Positions 1 through 9,137 of a stretch of 33,402 bases of DNA are shown here, piece after piece (position 1 is the stretch's first letter; each line of letters begins with the position of its first letter). A program made the translations under genes and the position numbers. The notes under the pieces were generated by a model. That model had not been told where the DNA came from. It did not search any database and worked only from the letters and a program-made list of their open reading frames with translations. The DNA is from a bacterium (GTDB lineage: Bacteria > Campylobacterota > Campylobacteria > Campylobacterales > Sulfurimonadaceae). The stretch spans positions 1-33,402 of the forward strand of contig JAHJEG010000008.1 of the NCBI GenBank assembly GCA_018825665.1, written 5' to 3'.

Positions 1-90
1 CCTGGCCCCATTCCGAACCCAGAAGCTAAGCCTCTCATCGCTGATAATACTGCACCTTTCAGGTGTGGAAAAGTAGGTCGCTGCCTAGTT
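1..90 (+). rRNA. rrf: 5S ribosomal RNA, 3' portion
   Basis: The window opens inside a 5S rRNA. The conserved stretch CCATTCCGAACCCAGAAG near position 9, the later GAAAAGTAGGTCGCTGCC block and the terminal CCTAGTT are typical of bacterial 5S. The 5' part lies outside the window, so it is partial. The 3' end is placed at about 90, where the strand that would pair with the missing 5' end finishes. A T run (about 100-106) follows, but I see no strong hairpin before it. The gene converges with aat. Confidence 0.93.
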
Positions 91-176
91 GTCGTTATTG
101 CTTTTTTCTCCCTTTAATCATTTTTTTAATCAATCTGTTTGATTTTCTTTTAGAATTAATTTTTTTCTTTCCTGAT

Positions 177-869
177 TTACTTTTCTAATAAAGAGGTTTT
201 AATCTGCCATATATGCTGTATCTCATCCATATTGACTTGATGTAATCTTTCTAAAAAATACTTTCTGCTCACCTCTTTTGCACCGAGGCTTTTTAAGTGC
301 GGTGTTGGAACTTGACAATCTATAAAGTCGTATCCCCAATTTTTAAGATGCTTAATTAAAACTGCATATGCTGATTTAGAGGCATCATTTTTATTGGCAA
401 ACATGGATTCCCCGCAAAAGACTTTACCGATAACTACTCCATAGAGGCCTCCTACAAGTTTACCATCATAATAGCTTTCAACACTGTGTGCTATCCCCAT
501 TCCGTAAAGTACTTCATATGCCTCAATTATCTCTTTTTGTATCCATGTTCCATTTTGATTGTCTCTTGGAACTGAAGCACAGTGCAGCATAACTTCTTTA
601 AAATTAGTATCAAATTTATATTGAAATTTTTTCATGCTTTTTTTGAGAGAGCGGCTTAGTTTAAAATCATCCAGTTCCATTATCAATCTTGGATTTGGCG
701 ACCACCAGATTATTGGATCACCTTTTGAATACCACGGAAATATTCCATTTTGATAAGCACGAATCAGCCTTGAATGATTTAAATCACCTCCCCATGCCAC
801 AATACCATCTTCATTGGCATCATCAGGATGCGGGAATATAAGTTCATGTGTTAATTTTGCTATATTCAA
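177..869 (-). CDS. aat: Leucyl/phenylalanyl-tRNA--protein transferase
   Basis: The 230-residue protein is a full-length L/F transferase. This cytoplasmic enzyme moves Leu or Phe from charged tRNA onto N-terminal Arg or Lys of proteins, creating N-degrons. The family blocks are visible: GIFPWYS and WWSPNPR in the N-terminal third, then GGLYGV, GKVFCGESMF, and a C-terminal DCQVPTPHLKSLGA. The start overlaps the clpA stop by four bases (ATGA), so translation is probably coupled. It is the last gene of the metY-like/clpS/clpA/aat operon, placing the enzyme that makes secondary N-degrons beside the adaptor and unfoldase that act on them. From memory, Campylobacter jejuni has the same clpS-clpA-aat order. 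The 3' end faces the 5S gene. Confidence 0.96.
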   Translation of the reverse strand: MNIAKLTHELIFPHPDDANEDGIVAWGGDLNHSRLIRAYQNGIFPWYSKGDPIIWWSPNPRLIMELDDFKLSRSLKKSMKKFQYKFDTNFKEVMLHCASVPRDNQNGTWIQKEIIEAYEVLYGMGIAHSVESYYDGKLVGGLYGVVIGKVFCGESMFANKNDASKSAYAVLIKHLKNWGYDFIDCQVPTPHLKSLGAKEVSRKYFLERLHQVNMDEIQHIWQIKTSLLEK

Positions 870-3043
870 TCTGACTCTTTAAATTCCAATACCAATGCAT
901 CTTTAAAGTCTACATTGACAATCCCGCCATTTTTTAACTTTCCAAAGAGCATCTCATCACTCAGCTGATTTGTAATGTTGTCCTGTATGTATCTTTTAAG
1001 GGGTCTTGCACCCATTTCCGGATTATAACCGCTCTTTGCTATATAATTGATTGCTTCATCTGTGGCAGATACAGTTATTTTTTTCTTTTTAAGACTTTTG
1101 TTAAGTTCTTTAATAAACTTAAGCACAATTCCTTTTATGGTTTCTTTGTCTAACTGTGAAAACTCTACGATTGCATCTAATCTATTTCTAAACTCAGGAG
1201 TAAAATATGATTTTAACTCTTCCCCTTTTGAAAGGGAGCTGTCTTTATTGAAACCCATTACATTTCTGGCGCTTGCCCCTATATTGGATGTCATGATCAG
1301 GATAACATTCTGAAAATTTGCTTTGTATCCGTTGTTGTCAGTCAGCACCGCATTGTCCATAATCTGCAACAATATATTTACAAGATCAGGATGTGCTTTT
1401 TCTATCTCATCAAGCAGTAAAACTGTATAGGGATGTTTTTTTATTACTTCTGTGAGCAATCCCCCCTGCTCATATCCGACATATCCTGGAGGAGCACCCA
1501 CTAGTCTGCTGAGGGCATGCTTTTCCATGTATTCGCTCATATCAAACCGCTCAAAGTTAATTCCAAGTGTATCACTAAGGGCAATGGCCAGCTCAGTTTT
1601 TCCAACACCTGTCGGACCTGAGAACAAAAAGGATGCTATCGGTTTGTGTGCGGGAGTAAGGCCGGCTTTTGAGATTTTGATAGCTTTTGCGACTGCCAAG
1701 ACTGCATTGTCCTGTCCGATGACCCTTTGTTTAAGCGTATCTTCGAGTTTCATCAAAGATGCTGTCTCATCTTTATTGATTTTTGCGTTTGATATTCCTA
1801 TTATACGTGAAATTGTTTTTTCTATATCATGAGCCGTGATATTTTCTTTTTTATTTTTTAAAAGGTGAAAGGATGCTGCAGTCTCATCTATCAGGTCTAT
1901 GGCTTTATCCGGCAGAAATCTATCCGTTATATACCTTTTTGAAAGCTCTACCGCACTTTTTAGAGCCTTGTTTGTATATTTTACATGATGATGCTTTTCA
2001 TATTTTTCCTGTAAGCCTTTGAGAATAAGGTAAGATGTTTTTTCAGAAGGTTCATTGATATCGACCTTGGAGAATCTTCTGCTTAAAGCCTTGTCTTTTT
2101 CAAATCCGTTTCTGTACTCTGCAAAGGTTGTCGCTCCCATGCACTTGAGCTCTCCGCTTGCAAGGGCAGGTTTTAACTGGTTGGCTGCATCCATGGTTCC
2201 GCTTGTGGCTCCTGCTCCAATTAAAGTGTGGATTTCATCTATAAAAAGTATAGCTTCAGGATGAGCTTTCAACTCATCCATAACACCCTTCAATCTTTTT
2301 TCAAAGTCACCTCTATACTTTGTTCCGGCAAGCAGAGCACTTAAATCAAGCGCATACAGCTCAGCGTCTTTAATAATATCGGGTACATTGCCCGAGACAA
2401 TATCAAGAGCCAGCCCCTCTGCTATTGCAGTCTTTCCTACACCTGCTTCTCCGACTAGGATTGGATTGTTTTTTTTGCGTCTGCATAATATCTGGACGAC
2501 TCTTCTTATCTCGTTGTCTCTTCCTATAACAGGATCTATTTTCCCCTCTTTTGCCTTTTTTAAAAGATTAATGGAGTATTTGTCCAGATAAGATTCCGCA
2601 TCTTCAGCGGAAGTTTTTATATCTGTATGTGAGATTATCTCCAGGATATCAAGTCGGGAAATATTTGATTGTTCAAGCAACATATAGGTGAAGGTGTTCT
2701 CTTCATCAAAAATTGCAGCAAGCAAGTCACCGACATCGGCACTTTGCTGACCCGCACTTTGTATATGTTTTATCATACTGTCTATAAGGCGGGAGAGGGC
2801 TACACTTTCATAAGGATCCTTATCTATATCTTCGGGCAAGGCTTCTATATTCTGTGCGATATAGGCTTGAAGCATACTTTTCATCTTATCCACGTCTCCG
2901 CCGCACAGTGAGATGATATGATTTCCCTCCGGTGAGCTGAGCAGGTTATAAAAAACATGCTCTATAGTCAGGTATTCATGTCTTAGGGCCTTTGCATACA
3001 GAATCGATTTTTGGAATATTTCATTTAGGGATGTGCTTATCAT
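866..3043 (-). CDS. clpA: ATP-dependent Clp protease ATP-binding subunit ClpA
   Basis: A 725-residue AAA+ unfoldase that feeds substrates to ClpP. It has a Clp N-terminal domain (about 1-145) that docks ClpS. The first AAA module has Walker A GEAGVGKT at about 198 and Walker B LFIDEIHTLIGAGA. The second has Walker A GPTGVGKT at about 476, Walker B LLLDEIEKAH, and the C-terminal block EMGARPLKRYIQ. The middle coiled-coil insertion of ClpB is absent, which points to ClpA. A Met-Gly-Phe tripeptide at about 596-598 sits where E. coli ClpA has its IGL ClpP-docking loop, so docking looks intact. It abuts clpS with no gap and overlaps aat by four bases. ClpP is not in the window. Confidence 0.96.
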   Translation of the reverse strand: MISTSLNEIFQKSILYAKALRHEYLTIEHVFYNLLSSPEGNHIISLCGGDVDKMKSMLQAYIAQNIEALPEDIDKDPYESVALSRLIDSMIKHIQSAGQQSADVGDLLAAIFDEENTFTYMLLEQSNISRLDILEIISHTDIKTSAEDAESYLDKYSINLLKKAKEGKIDPVIGRDNEIRRVVQILCRRKKNNPILVGEAGVGKTAIAEGLALDIVSGNVPDIIKDAELYALDLSALLAGTKYRGDFEKRLKGVMDELKAHPEAILFIDEIHTLIGAGATSGTMDAANQLKPALASGELKCMGATTFAEYRNGFEKDKALSRRFSKVDINEPSEKTSYLILKGLQEKYEKHHHVKYTNKALKSAVELSKRYITDRFLPDKAIDLIDETAASFHLLKNKKENITAHDIEKTISRIIGISNAKINKDETASLMKLEDTLKQRVIGQDNAVLAVAKAIKISKAGLTPAHKPIASFLFSGPTGVGKTELAIALSDTLGINFERFDMSEYMEKHALSRLVGAPPGYVGYEQGGLLTEVIKKHPYTVLLLDEIEKAHPDLVNILLQIMDNAVLTDNNGYKANFQNVILIMTSNIGASARNVMGFNKDSSLSKGEELKSYFTPEFRNRLDAIVEFSQLDKETIKGIVLKFIKELNKSLKKKKITVSATDEAINYIAKSGYNPEMGARPLKRYIQDNITNQLSDEMLFGKLKNGGIVNVDFKDALVLEFKESD

Positions 3044-3343
3044 TTATTCCTCTTCCATTGTGGCTTTGAGGGGAAAACCATTTTCGCGGGCACGTTTATG
3101 AACCTGCATAACTTTGGTCTCTGCTATCTCATGTGTGTAAACACCACAGATGCCTCTGTCTTTTTTATGGACTTCAAGCATAATTGCTTCTGCTTCTTCA
3201 TAGGTTTTATGAAAAATACTCATCAAAACATCAATGACAAAATCCATAGAGCTGTAATCATCATTGAGGATAAAAACTTTATATTTTTTTGGATGTTTCA
3301 GTGCGAGTTCATCTAAAAGTTCTAATTTTGTATTTGTTGCCAT
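3044..3343 (-). CDS. clpS: ATP-dependent Clp protease adaptor ClpS
   Basis: This 99-residue adaptor recognises N-degrons (Leu, Phe, Tyr, Trp) and delivers them to ClpA. The binding pocket can be read directly: NDDYSSM at 27-33, corresponding to E. coli N34, D35, D36 and gatekeeper M40, and His59 in the EVHKKDRGICGVY block, corresponding to H66. The C-terminal HEIAETKV is also typical. Keeping the gatekeeper Met suggests E. coli-like specificity. The Shine-Dalgarno AGGA overlaps the stop codon of the upstream metY-like gene, and the clpA start follows the clpS stop directly, so these genes form one translational unit. Confidence 0.97.
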   Translation of the reverse strand: MATNTKLELLDELALKHPKKYKVFILNDDYSSMDFVIDVLMSIFHKTYEEAEAIMLEVHKKDRGICGVYTHEIAETKVMQVHKRARENGFPLKATMEEE

Positions 3344-3350
3344 AATTTTC

Positions 3351-4586
3351 CTACTTTGCCGATTCTAAAAAATCGTTAATTATATCTATCGGATTTTCAA
3401 GACCTACAGATATACGAATAAGACCGTCCGTGATGCCAAGAAACTTTCTTGTATCTGCATCAAAATCACTGTAAATCGTTGAAGCCATATGCAGGGCCAA
3501 AGTTCTGCTGTCTCCGATATTTGCAGTAAGCGTTGCAAGTTTAGTTCTACTGAGAAACTCATAAGCTCTTTCTTTTGTTCCCATATCCAGTGTAAATAAG
3601 CTGCCGCAACCCTTTTTGAAATCTGTTACATATCTTTCGTGGTGGGGATGGGTCTTTAAGCATGGGTGATTGACATCTAATCCTTTGCTGTTTAGTGCAT
3701 CCACTACGGCCTCGACGCTTTTTACGATTCTATCCATTCTAAGAGGAAGTGTCTCGAGTCCAAGCATGGTCTGATAGCTGGCATGTGGAGATGCGCTCAT
3801 TCCAAAATCCCTGAGTGCTCTTTTTTTTGCGTTGGGTATCAGTGCCATCTTTGCGGCACTTTTAATAAACTTGGACATATGCGCATATCTTTGGGTTTTA
3901 AATTTGTCTTCACCCTCATGAATTGCACGAAATACGGCACATCCCCCAAGGGCCGAGGCATTTCCTGAGATGATTTTTGTAGTTGAATAGACGACAATGT
4001 CGGCACCCAGAGCCAAAGGTGAAATACTCATCGGAGTTATGGTATTGTCCACTATTAAAACGACACCCGCGTCATTTGCAATTTTTGCAATCTTTTTTAT
4101 ATCAGGGAGCCTCATATTCGGGTTTCCGACACTTTCTAAAAAGAGTATCTTCGTATTTTCATTTATGGTTTTTTGTATATTCTCAAACGCATCTACATCA
4201 AAGAAATGTGTTTTAATCCCAAACCGAGTCAGGGTCTCACTAAAAAAGGAGTACGTTCCGCCAAACAGCCCGCCTATGCTTATGATCTCATCTCCACATG
4301 CCAGGAGTGACATGGTAGCGAGACTCGTAGCTCCCATACCGGAGCTTGTCGCTACTGCACCGATTCCCCCGTCCATATCAGCCATAATCGCTTCTAGTCT
4401 AGCACTCGTAGGATTCCCCATCCTTGAGTAAAGCGGCTTTTTAATGGTGCCGTTAAAAATTCCCTCAGCAGTCTGGGGCGTTGCGTAGCCAAAAGAGGCA
4501 GAATTAACAAGAGACGGAGAAACCGCCCCCTCTTTGCTCCCAACACTCTGGACAAATTTCGTACAATATTCTTCAAAATTATTCAT
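3351..4586 (-). CDS. metY: Cys/Met-metabolism PLP enzyme, probably O-acetylhomoserine sulfhydrylase
   Basis: A 411-residue fold-type I PLP enzyme of the trans-sulfuration family. LYSRMGNPT near the N terminus, VDNTITPM for cofactor binding, and YSTTK with the Schiff-base lysine at about 204 define the family. GLETLPLRM and the C-terminal NIGDSRTLALH block resemble O-acetylhomoserine (thiol)-lyase more than cystathionine gamma-synthase, but methionine gamma-lyase or a MetB role cannot be excluded. Two start codons occur two codons apart. The inner ATG at 4586 is chosen because AAGG sits seven bases upstream, whereas it lies too close to the ATG at 4592. It is first in an operon with clpS, seven bases downstream, so methionine or cysteine synthesis shares a transcript with the N-degron machinery. 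Confidence 0.8.
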   Translation of the reverse strand: MNNFEEYCTKFVQSVGSKEGAVSPSLVNSASFGYATPQTAEGIFNGTIKKPLYSRMGNPTSARLEAIMADMDGGIGAVATSSGMGATSLATMSLLACGDEIISIGGLFGGTYSFFSETLTRFGIKTHFFDVDAFENIQKTINENTKILFLESVGNPNMRLPDIKKIAKIANDAGVVLIVDNTITPMSISPLALGADIVVYSTTKIISGNASALGGCAVFRAIHEGEDKFKTQRYAHMSKFIKSAAKMALIPNAKKRALRDFGMSASPHASYQTMLGLETLPLRMDRIVKSVEAVVDALNSKGLDVNHPCLKTHPHHERYVTDFKKGCGSLFTLDMGTKERAYEFLSRTKLATLTANIGDSRTLALHMASTIYSDFDADTRKFLGITDGLIRISVGLENPIDIINDFLESAK

Positions 4587-4611
4587 GCACATACCTTATT
4601 CATAATGATAA

Positions 4612-4639
4612 ATTATAGCGAATAAGAGATAATTGTAAA
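4612..4639 (-). promoter_or_regulatory. Sigma-70-type promoter for the metY-clpS-clpA-aat operon
   Basis: On the minus strand a perfect TATAAT (4612-4617) is preceded, after 16 bases, by TTTACA (4634-4639), one mismatch from the consensus -35. The expected transcript start is about 20 bases ahead of the metY-like ATG at 4586. Placement and match are good, but it was judged by eye only. Confidence 0.6.
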
Positions 4640-4700
4640 AGAATGATTTTTTTACTTGCCGCTTCTCTAAGAATTTTTAAAAGTTAATCGTCGGCTCTTA

Positions 4701-4709
4701 TGCTATAAT
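4701..4709 (+). promoter_or_regulatory. Extended -10 promoter for bioD
   Basis: TGCTATAAT is a perfect -10 with the TGn extension, about 40 bases before the bioD start. No convincing -35 is seen, as is common for extended -10 promoters. It diverges from the minus-strand operon promoter at 4612-4639. Confidence 0.6.
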
Positions 4710-4749
4710 CTTTGAAAATCAAGAAAAATCTACATTTCCCAAGGTGCTT

Positions 4750-5394
4750 ATGAGTACAAGAATTTTTGTAACCGCGACAAATACGGATATAGGCAAGACA
4801 TATACAACGAAACTTCTTTTAAAGGAATTTGCCTCAAGAGGACTTTTGGTGGGGGTTGTCAAGCCCATAGAGACAGGGGTTGGCGAATATGCCCATGACG
4901 GGGAGGAGCTTTTGGAATGTGTAAAACAGCTCAACCATAAACTTTGGTCTTTGGATATAGAAGACATCGTTCCCATAACCTATCCTCTCGCCGCTGCTCC
5001 CTTTGTCGCATCGCATAACACGCAGCTAGATTTAAAAAAAATACAGATGAAGATTTCAGAGATGGAGGCCTTGTGTGATGTCGTAATCATTGAAGGTGCC
5101 GGCGGACTGTACGTGCCAATCGATGAAGATACTATGATGATTGATTTGATTCCTTCTCTCAATGCCGTTGCACTCTTGGTGACGCATTGTTCGCTTGGTT
5201 GTATCAATGACACTTTGCTGAGCCAAAAGGCTTTGCAAGAGCGAAATATTCCACATGCCGTAGCTTTTAACTGTAGAGATAATGATGAAAGTTTTGCAAC
5301 CGTAAGTGAACCCTATTTTTTAAAAACGAATCAAAAAGTGCTAAAAGTCGGCAGTGATATTGATATTATATGTGATGTCTTGTATAATCTGTAA
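4750..5394 (+). CDS. bioD: Dethiobiotin synthase
   Basis: This 214-residue enzyme carboxylates and closes 7,8-diaminopelargonate to dethiobiotin, the penultimate step of biotin synthesis. It is a P-loop protein: [13 protein letters not shown] near the N terminus carries the ATP loop, KPIETGV follows as substrate and Mg contacts, and [11 protein letters not shown] is the family signature. The ATG at 4750 is preferred over the in-frame GTG at 4744 because AAGG (4741-4744) sits five bases before the ATG and overlaps the GTG. No other biotin gene lies in the window. It is read toward pyrB, 23 bases downstream. Its own extended -10 promoter lies upstream. Confidence 0.95.
   Translation: MSTRIFVTATNTDIGKTYTTKLLLKEFASRGLLVGVVKPIETGVGEYAHDGEELLECVKQLNHKLWSLDIEDIVPITYPLAAAPFVASHNTQLDLKKIQMKISEMEALCDVVIIEGAGGLYVPIDEDTMMIDLIPSLNAVALLVTHCSLGCINDTLLSQKALQERNIPHAVAFNCRDNDESFATVSEPYFLKTNQKVLKVGSDIDIICDVLYNL
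5383..5388 (+). promoter_or_regulatory. Possible pyrB -10 element
   Basis: A perfect TATAAT lies at the very end of bioD and would start transcription about 20 bases before the pyrB ATG. No clear -35 is visible. A second TATAAT at 5409-5414 is only three bases from the ATG and is less useful. In an AT-rich genome either match could be chance. Confidence 0.3.
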
Positions 5395-5417
5395 AATTTT
5401 TCAAGAAGTATAATAAT

Positions 5418-6293
5418 ATGCAACATTTAATTCGCACAGATGACTTTACTATAGATGAAATAAATCAAATTTTGGCAGATGCCAAAAAGTTCAGTGACGG
5501 CAGATTTGAGAGAATTCTGCAAGACAGAATAATCATAACTTTGTTTTTTGAAAATTCTACAAGAACCCGAAGCTCATTTGAAATAGCGGCTAAAAGGCTT
5601 GGAGCGGATATCGTACATCTTGATGTTGCAAAAAGCTCTACGGCAAAGGGTGAAACTCTCGTAGATACTGCGATGAACCTTGATGCGATGGGTCCACATG
5701 CCATAATCGTCAGGCATCAGAATGCCGGCGTTCCAAAGATACTTTCAAACCATACGCAAGCAGCTATCATAAATGCAGGCGACGGTGCTCATGCCCATCC
5801 CACTCAGGCACTTTTGGACCTTTATACCTTAAAAGAACATTTTGGCGAGGTAAGAGGAAAAAAAATAGCCATAGTAGGGGACATTAAAAATTCAAGGGTA
5901 GCCAACTCAAATATAGAACTTCTCAGCCGGTTTGAAATGGAAGTTATTCTCGTGGCTCCTCCTCAGTTTTTGCCAAAAACATCGCTTAGGACAAGCCATT
6001 ACCTGAGAGATGTAATAGATGAAGTAGATGCAATCATGAGTCTTAGAACCCAGACGGAGAGGCATTCATCACAAAGCTATGCTTCATTAAAAGATTATGC
6101 AAGCGACTTTTGTATCACGAGCGAACTTGTGGGTGAGAGGGATATTATATTGCTGCATCCCGGGCCTGTTCACAGAAACATAGATATCTGTGACGCTCTT
6201 TTGGCAGATAAGCGCTGCAAAGTCTTGGAACAGGTCTCAAACGGCGTATCTATCAGAATGGCAGTTCTTAAAAAACTCATTTATGACATTTAA
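5418..6293 (+). CDS. pyrB: Aspartate carbamoyltransferase catalytic chain
   Basis: A 291-residue catalytic subunit that condenses carbamoyl phosphate and aspartate, the committed step of pyrimidine synthesis. Clear motifs are the carbamoyl-phosphate loop [13 protein letters not shown] at about 39-51, the block [12 protein letters not shown] mid-protein, and HPGPVHRN near the C terminus. Length is usual for the family. No regulatory chain (pyrI) or dihydroorotase gene accompanies it, so any allosteric control by PyrI is not evident here. The last 11 bases overlap the start of pabB. The ATG is preceded by CAAGAAG about ten bases upstream, a modest ribosome site. Confidence 0.97.
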   Translation: MQHLIRTDDFTIDEINQILADAKKFSDGRFERILQDRIIITLFFENSTRTRSSFEIAAKRLGADIVHLDVAKSSTAKGETLVDTAMNLDAMGPHAIIVRHQNAGVPKILSNHTQAAIINAGDGAHAHPTQALLDLYTLKEHFGEVRGKKIAIVGDIKNSRVANSNIELLSRFEMEVILVAPPQFLPKTSLRTSHYLRDVIDEVDAIMSLRTQTERHSSQSYASLKDYASDFCITSELVGERDIILLHPGPVHRNIDICDALLADKRCKVLEQVSNGVSIRMAVLKKLIYDI

Positions 6294-7221
6294 TGATCTA
6301 AATATCTTAGGCAAGCAGAGAAAGCCTTTTTTATTTATTTGCGATTTTAAGGCAGAAAATTTAAAAGTTGTACTCCTGGATGAACTTTTAAAAGAAGATA
6401 TCGAATACTCTATAGATGAAAACTATCCCTTTAAAGAGCATACCGAGGTATTAAAAAAAAATCCTCTTTCATTTAGCAGATACGAGCAAAAGTTTAATTA
6501 CGTAATAGAAAAGATAAAAGCAGGAGACACATATCTGCTAAATCTGACGCAGCCTACAAAAATAGAGACCCGTCTTAGTCTAAAAGAGATATTTTCACAT
6601 GCCAATGCCCATTATAAACTACGTTATAAAGACGAATTTGTATGCTTCTCCCCTGAAAAATTTATACAGATAGATAAAGAAAAAATTCATACCTATCCAA
6701 TGAAAGGTACTATTGATGCCTCGATTCCACATGCCAAGAGTAAAATCCTAAAGAACCAAAAAGAGATGGCTGAGCATATTATGGTGGTAGACCTGCTTAG
6801 AAATGATTTGTCTATCGTAGCTAGGGATGTCAAAGTTGAAAAATTTAGATACATTCAGGAGATAAGAGCCGGAGAGAAAAGACTTTTGCAGGTGAGCTCA
6901 CACATAAGCGGACACATCGGCCGTGACTGGCATGAGAAAATCGGCGATATTTTGAGCTCGTTACTTCCTGCGGGCAGTATAAGCGGAACACCGAAAAAAA
7001 GCACTTTACAAATCATAGATTCGGTAGAAGAGTATGAGAGGGGATATTTCAGCGGAGTATTTGGCGTATATGACGGTGAGAAACTTGACAGCGGGGTGAT
7101 GATACGGTTTATACAAAAGAGCGCGAACGGATATATATATAAAAGCGGCGGCGGGATAACCTTGGACAGTGATGCGCAAAGTGAATATAATGAGCTTTTG
7201 GATAAAGTGTATCTGCCATGA
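6283..7221 (+). CDS. pabB: Aminodeoxychorismate synthase component I
   Basis: This 312-residue chorismate-utilising enzyme makes 4-amino-4-deoxychorismate for folate. The PMKGTID block with Lys141 is diagnostic: PabB carries Lys in this PIKGT motif where anthranilate synthase TrpE has Ala. Other family blocks are [30 protein letters not shown] and the final GGGITLDSD. It is about 140 residues shorter than E. coli PabB, lacking most of the N-terminal domain and keeping the catalytic core. The open frame extends upstream inside pyrB to 6190, but the ATG at 6283 gives a sensible N terminus with an 11-base overlap. No pabC-type lyase gene follows. Confidence 0.93.
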   Translation: MTFNDLNILGKQRKPFLFICDFKAENLKVVLLDELLKEDIEYSIDENYPFKEHTEVLKKNPLSFSRYEQKFNYVIEKIKAGDTYLLNLTQPTKIETRLSLKEIFSHANAHYKLRYKDEFVCFSPEKFIQIDKEKIHTYPMKGTIDASIPHAKSKILKNQKEMAEHIMVVDLLRNDLSIVARDVKVEKFRYIQEIRAGEKRLLQVSSHISGHIGRDWHEKIGDILSSLLPAGSISGTPKKSTLQIIDSVEEYERGYFSGVFGVYDGEKLDSGVMIRFIQKSANGYIYKSGGGITLDSDAQSEYNELLDKVYLP

Positions 7222-7233
7222 TAAAGATTTGGA

Positions 7234-8634
7234 ATGAAATTTAAAATAAATAATTTTTTTACAAGCGGATATGTTTTTGATGATTCCAATCTGGACCTAA
7301 AAAGCAGATATGAAATTATAAATATCATTATTCTAATGTCCATAGTCGGTTTGCTCTACGGAATAATAGGCAATATAATGAAGGATATCAAAGGGCTTAT
7401 CGCTCTTGAATTTTCATTGATTGCGGGCGGTTTGGTAATGCTTTATGTTCTAAGGGCATACAGAGGCTCCTTTAAATATATAGTTGAAATTCTTACCTTT
7501 GAGTATACGATATTTTTTTTGTATCTGATTTATATAGGCGAACCAGGAGATTTAAAGCATTCCTGGATCTTTACATATCCGATAATATTGCTGAATCTGC
7601 AAAAACCAAACAAGGCAAGATATTGGCTGGCCTTAATCGTCGGTCTGCTTATCCTCGCTCCGATTCAAAACCTTGTTGAAGTGAACTACTCTTTATTTCA
7701 GGTGACTTATATATCATTTGTCGTGCTGCTTATCAGCCTTATAACCTATTTTTACAACAATAAAATGACAAAAGCAATCAGTTTGATCCTTGAACAGCAG
7801 AGCATGCTGAAAAATTTTAACACTGAACTTGAAAAACAAGTAAAAGATAAAACATCCGAACTCATCGAGCTCAATGAACTTCTGGAGATAAAGGTTCAAG
7901 AAAAGATAGATCAGTTAATACAAAAAGACAAACTGCTCACAACCCAGTCAAAGCAGGCGGTTATGGGGGAGATGATAAGTATGATCGCACATCAGTGGAG
8001 ACAGCCTCTATCCACAATTACTCTGCAAATTGCCAATTATCAGCTTAAACAGCTTATGGATCAAAACAATAAAACCAGAGAGGTTGACAAAACCCTAAGT
8101 GAAATCAGTGATACGATTATTTATCTCTCTGATACCATAGATGATTTCAAGACGTATTTTCATCCGGATAAGGAGCGCGGCGATATAGAAATCGGTGAAT
8201 TGCTGCAAAGAGCCCTCAATCTGACAATGCCAAGGCTGAAAAACAATAATATAAAAGTCTCTTTGGAGGTTAGAGAAAATATCATCATCCATACATATAT
8301 CAATGAACTCATCCAGGTTGTGCTCAACCTATTGAACAATGCCATAGATGCTCTGCTTGAGGCTTCAAAAGAAAACCTGAATATTTCAATCAGAGTAGAA
8401 GACAAAGGCAGGGAGATATGTTTGTCTGTCATAGACAATGCCTATGGGATTGCAAAAGAGAATGTAGAGCATATTTTCGAACCCTACTTTAGCACTAAAG
8501 GCAAAAACGGAACAGGACTTGGACTTTATATGAGTCAGATGATTATTCAAAAGCAGTTTGGAGGGGATATAGATGTCGAGAGTTCAAAAAAGGGAACGAC
8601 CTTTATAATCAGAATACCCAAAACAATCTCTTAG
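7234..8634 (+). CDS. Membrane sensor histidine kinase, orphan
   Basis: A 466-residue two-component kinase. The N-terminal 175 residues hold about six hydrophobic segments with short loops and no large periplasmic domain, so it probably senses a membrane or intramembrane signal. A coiled coil (about 185-235) leads to the HisKA box with phospho-acceptor His253 in IAHQWRQPLS, a wording very common in Campylobacterota kinases. The ATPase domain has its N box at NNAIDAL (about 368), the G1 box at DNAYGI, and the G2 box GTGLGLYMS (about 426). All catalytic motifs look intact. No response regulator lies nearby, so its partner is elsewhere. It follows pabB by 12 bases and is followed by a small membrane protein. 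Confidence 0.9.
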   Translation: MKFKINNFFTSGYVFDDSNLDLKSRYEIINIIILMSIVGLLYGIIGNIMKDIKGLIALEFSLIAGGLVMLYVLRAYRGSFKYIVEILTFEYTIFFLYLIYIGEPGDLKHSWIFTYPIILLNLQKPNKARYWLALIVGLLILAPIQNLVEVNYSLFQVTYISFVVLLISLITYFYNNKMTKAISLILEQQSMLKNFNTELEKQVKDKTSELIELNELLEIKVQEKIDQLIQKDKLLTTQSKQAVMGEMISMIAHQWRQPLSTITLQIANYQLKQLMDQNNKTREVDKTLSEISDTIIYLSDTIDDFKTYFHPDKERGDIEIGELLQRALNLTMPRLKNNNIKVSLEVRENIIIHTYINELIQVVLNLLNNAIDALLEASKENLNISIRVEDKGREICLSVIDNAYGIAKENVEHIFEPYFSTKGKNGTGLGLYMSQMIIQKQFGGDIDVESSKKGTTFIIRIPKTIS

Positions 8635-8635
8635 C

Positions 8636-9094
8636 ATGAGAACGCTTCTTCACCTTTGTTTATCCTCGTCTCTGGTATTTACCGGTGAATATTCCACAGT
8701 CTTGTTTTTACAGATAGTTTATTTGCTGTCGCTTTATAAGAGATATGTTTATTTTTTCTATATGCCGATACTGCATTTTTCGCTTGTTAAACTTTTTGCA
8801 TCTGCGTACTATACCCTGTACTTTTTGAATCTGGGTGTGGCTCTTTTCTGGCTTTATAAGGATAAAATGGAGTTTGGGAATAAAGATATCGTCATTTTTT
8901 TAATTCTCATGGGTCTTGTATATTTCTTAAGCATACATGCACAGACTATGATATATGACATCTATATTTACTTTGATTTTACGGATGAGGCGTACTATAC
9001 TGATCCTTTGACAGCACATATTCTGATATTTTTACATCTTTTTCTTTTTTTATGGACAAAAGAAAAAAAGAATCTTTACTTTAAAAACTATTGA
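8636..9094 (+). CDS. Small multi-pass membrane protein, unrecognised
   Basis: I do not recognise this 152-residue protein. It is strongly hydrophobic and rich in Leu, Tyr and Phe, with about four likely membrane segments (roughly 3-30, 38-72, 84-105 and 126-140) and a Lys-rich cytoplasmic-looking tail. No catalytic motif is visible. It starts one base after the histidine kinase stop, so it is almost certainly co-transcribed and may assist or modulate that sensor, which is inference from position only. A TATAAT promoter for tal begins just after its stop. Confidence 0.65.
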   Translation: MRTLLHLCLSSSLVFTGEYSTVLFLQIVYLLSLYKRYVYFFYMPILHFSLVKLFASAYYTLYFLNLGVALFWLYKDKMEFGNKDIVIFLILMGLVYFLSIHAQTMIYDIYIYFDFTDEAYYTDPLTAHILIFLHLFLFLWTKEKKNLYFKNY

Positions 9095-9106
9095 GATGTT
9101 TTGGGC

Positions 9107-9112
9107 TATAAT
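9107..9112 (+). promoter_or_regulatory. -10 element of the tal promoter
   Basis: A perfect TATAAT followed by AGGCGAAAA lies 25 bases ahead of the transaldolase ATG at 9138. It sits inside the possible N-terminal extension of the tal frame (ATG at 9096), which argues that this extension is not translated. Confidence 0.55.
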
Positions 9113-9137
9113 AGGCGAAAATTATTCAGGAATTTAT

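Noticed and set aside
6190-6282. Long N-terminal extension of pabB inside pyrB
   Set aside because: It is the reading of conserved pyrB sequence in another frame; the ATG at 6283 gives a sensible PabB core.
6855-7343. Minus-strand open frame of 162 codons across the pabB/kinase junction
   Set aside because: It is antisense to conserved PabB C-terminal motifs and reads as low-quality hydrophobic sequence from the reverse frame.
9096-9137. Upstream ATG giving transaldolase 14 extra residues
   Set aside because: This stretch contains the TATAAT promoter element, and the ATG at 9138 has a proper AGGA site and matches the family N terminus.
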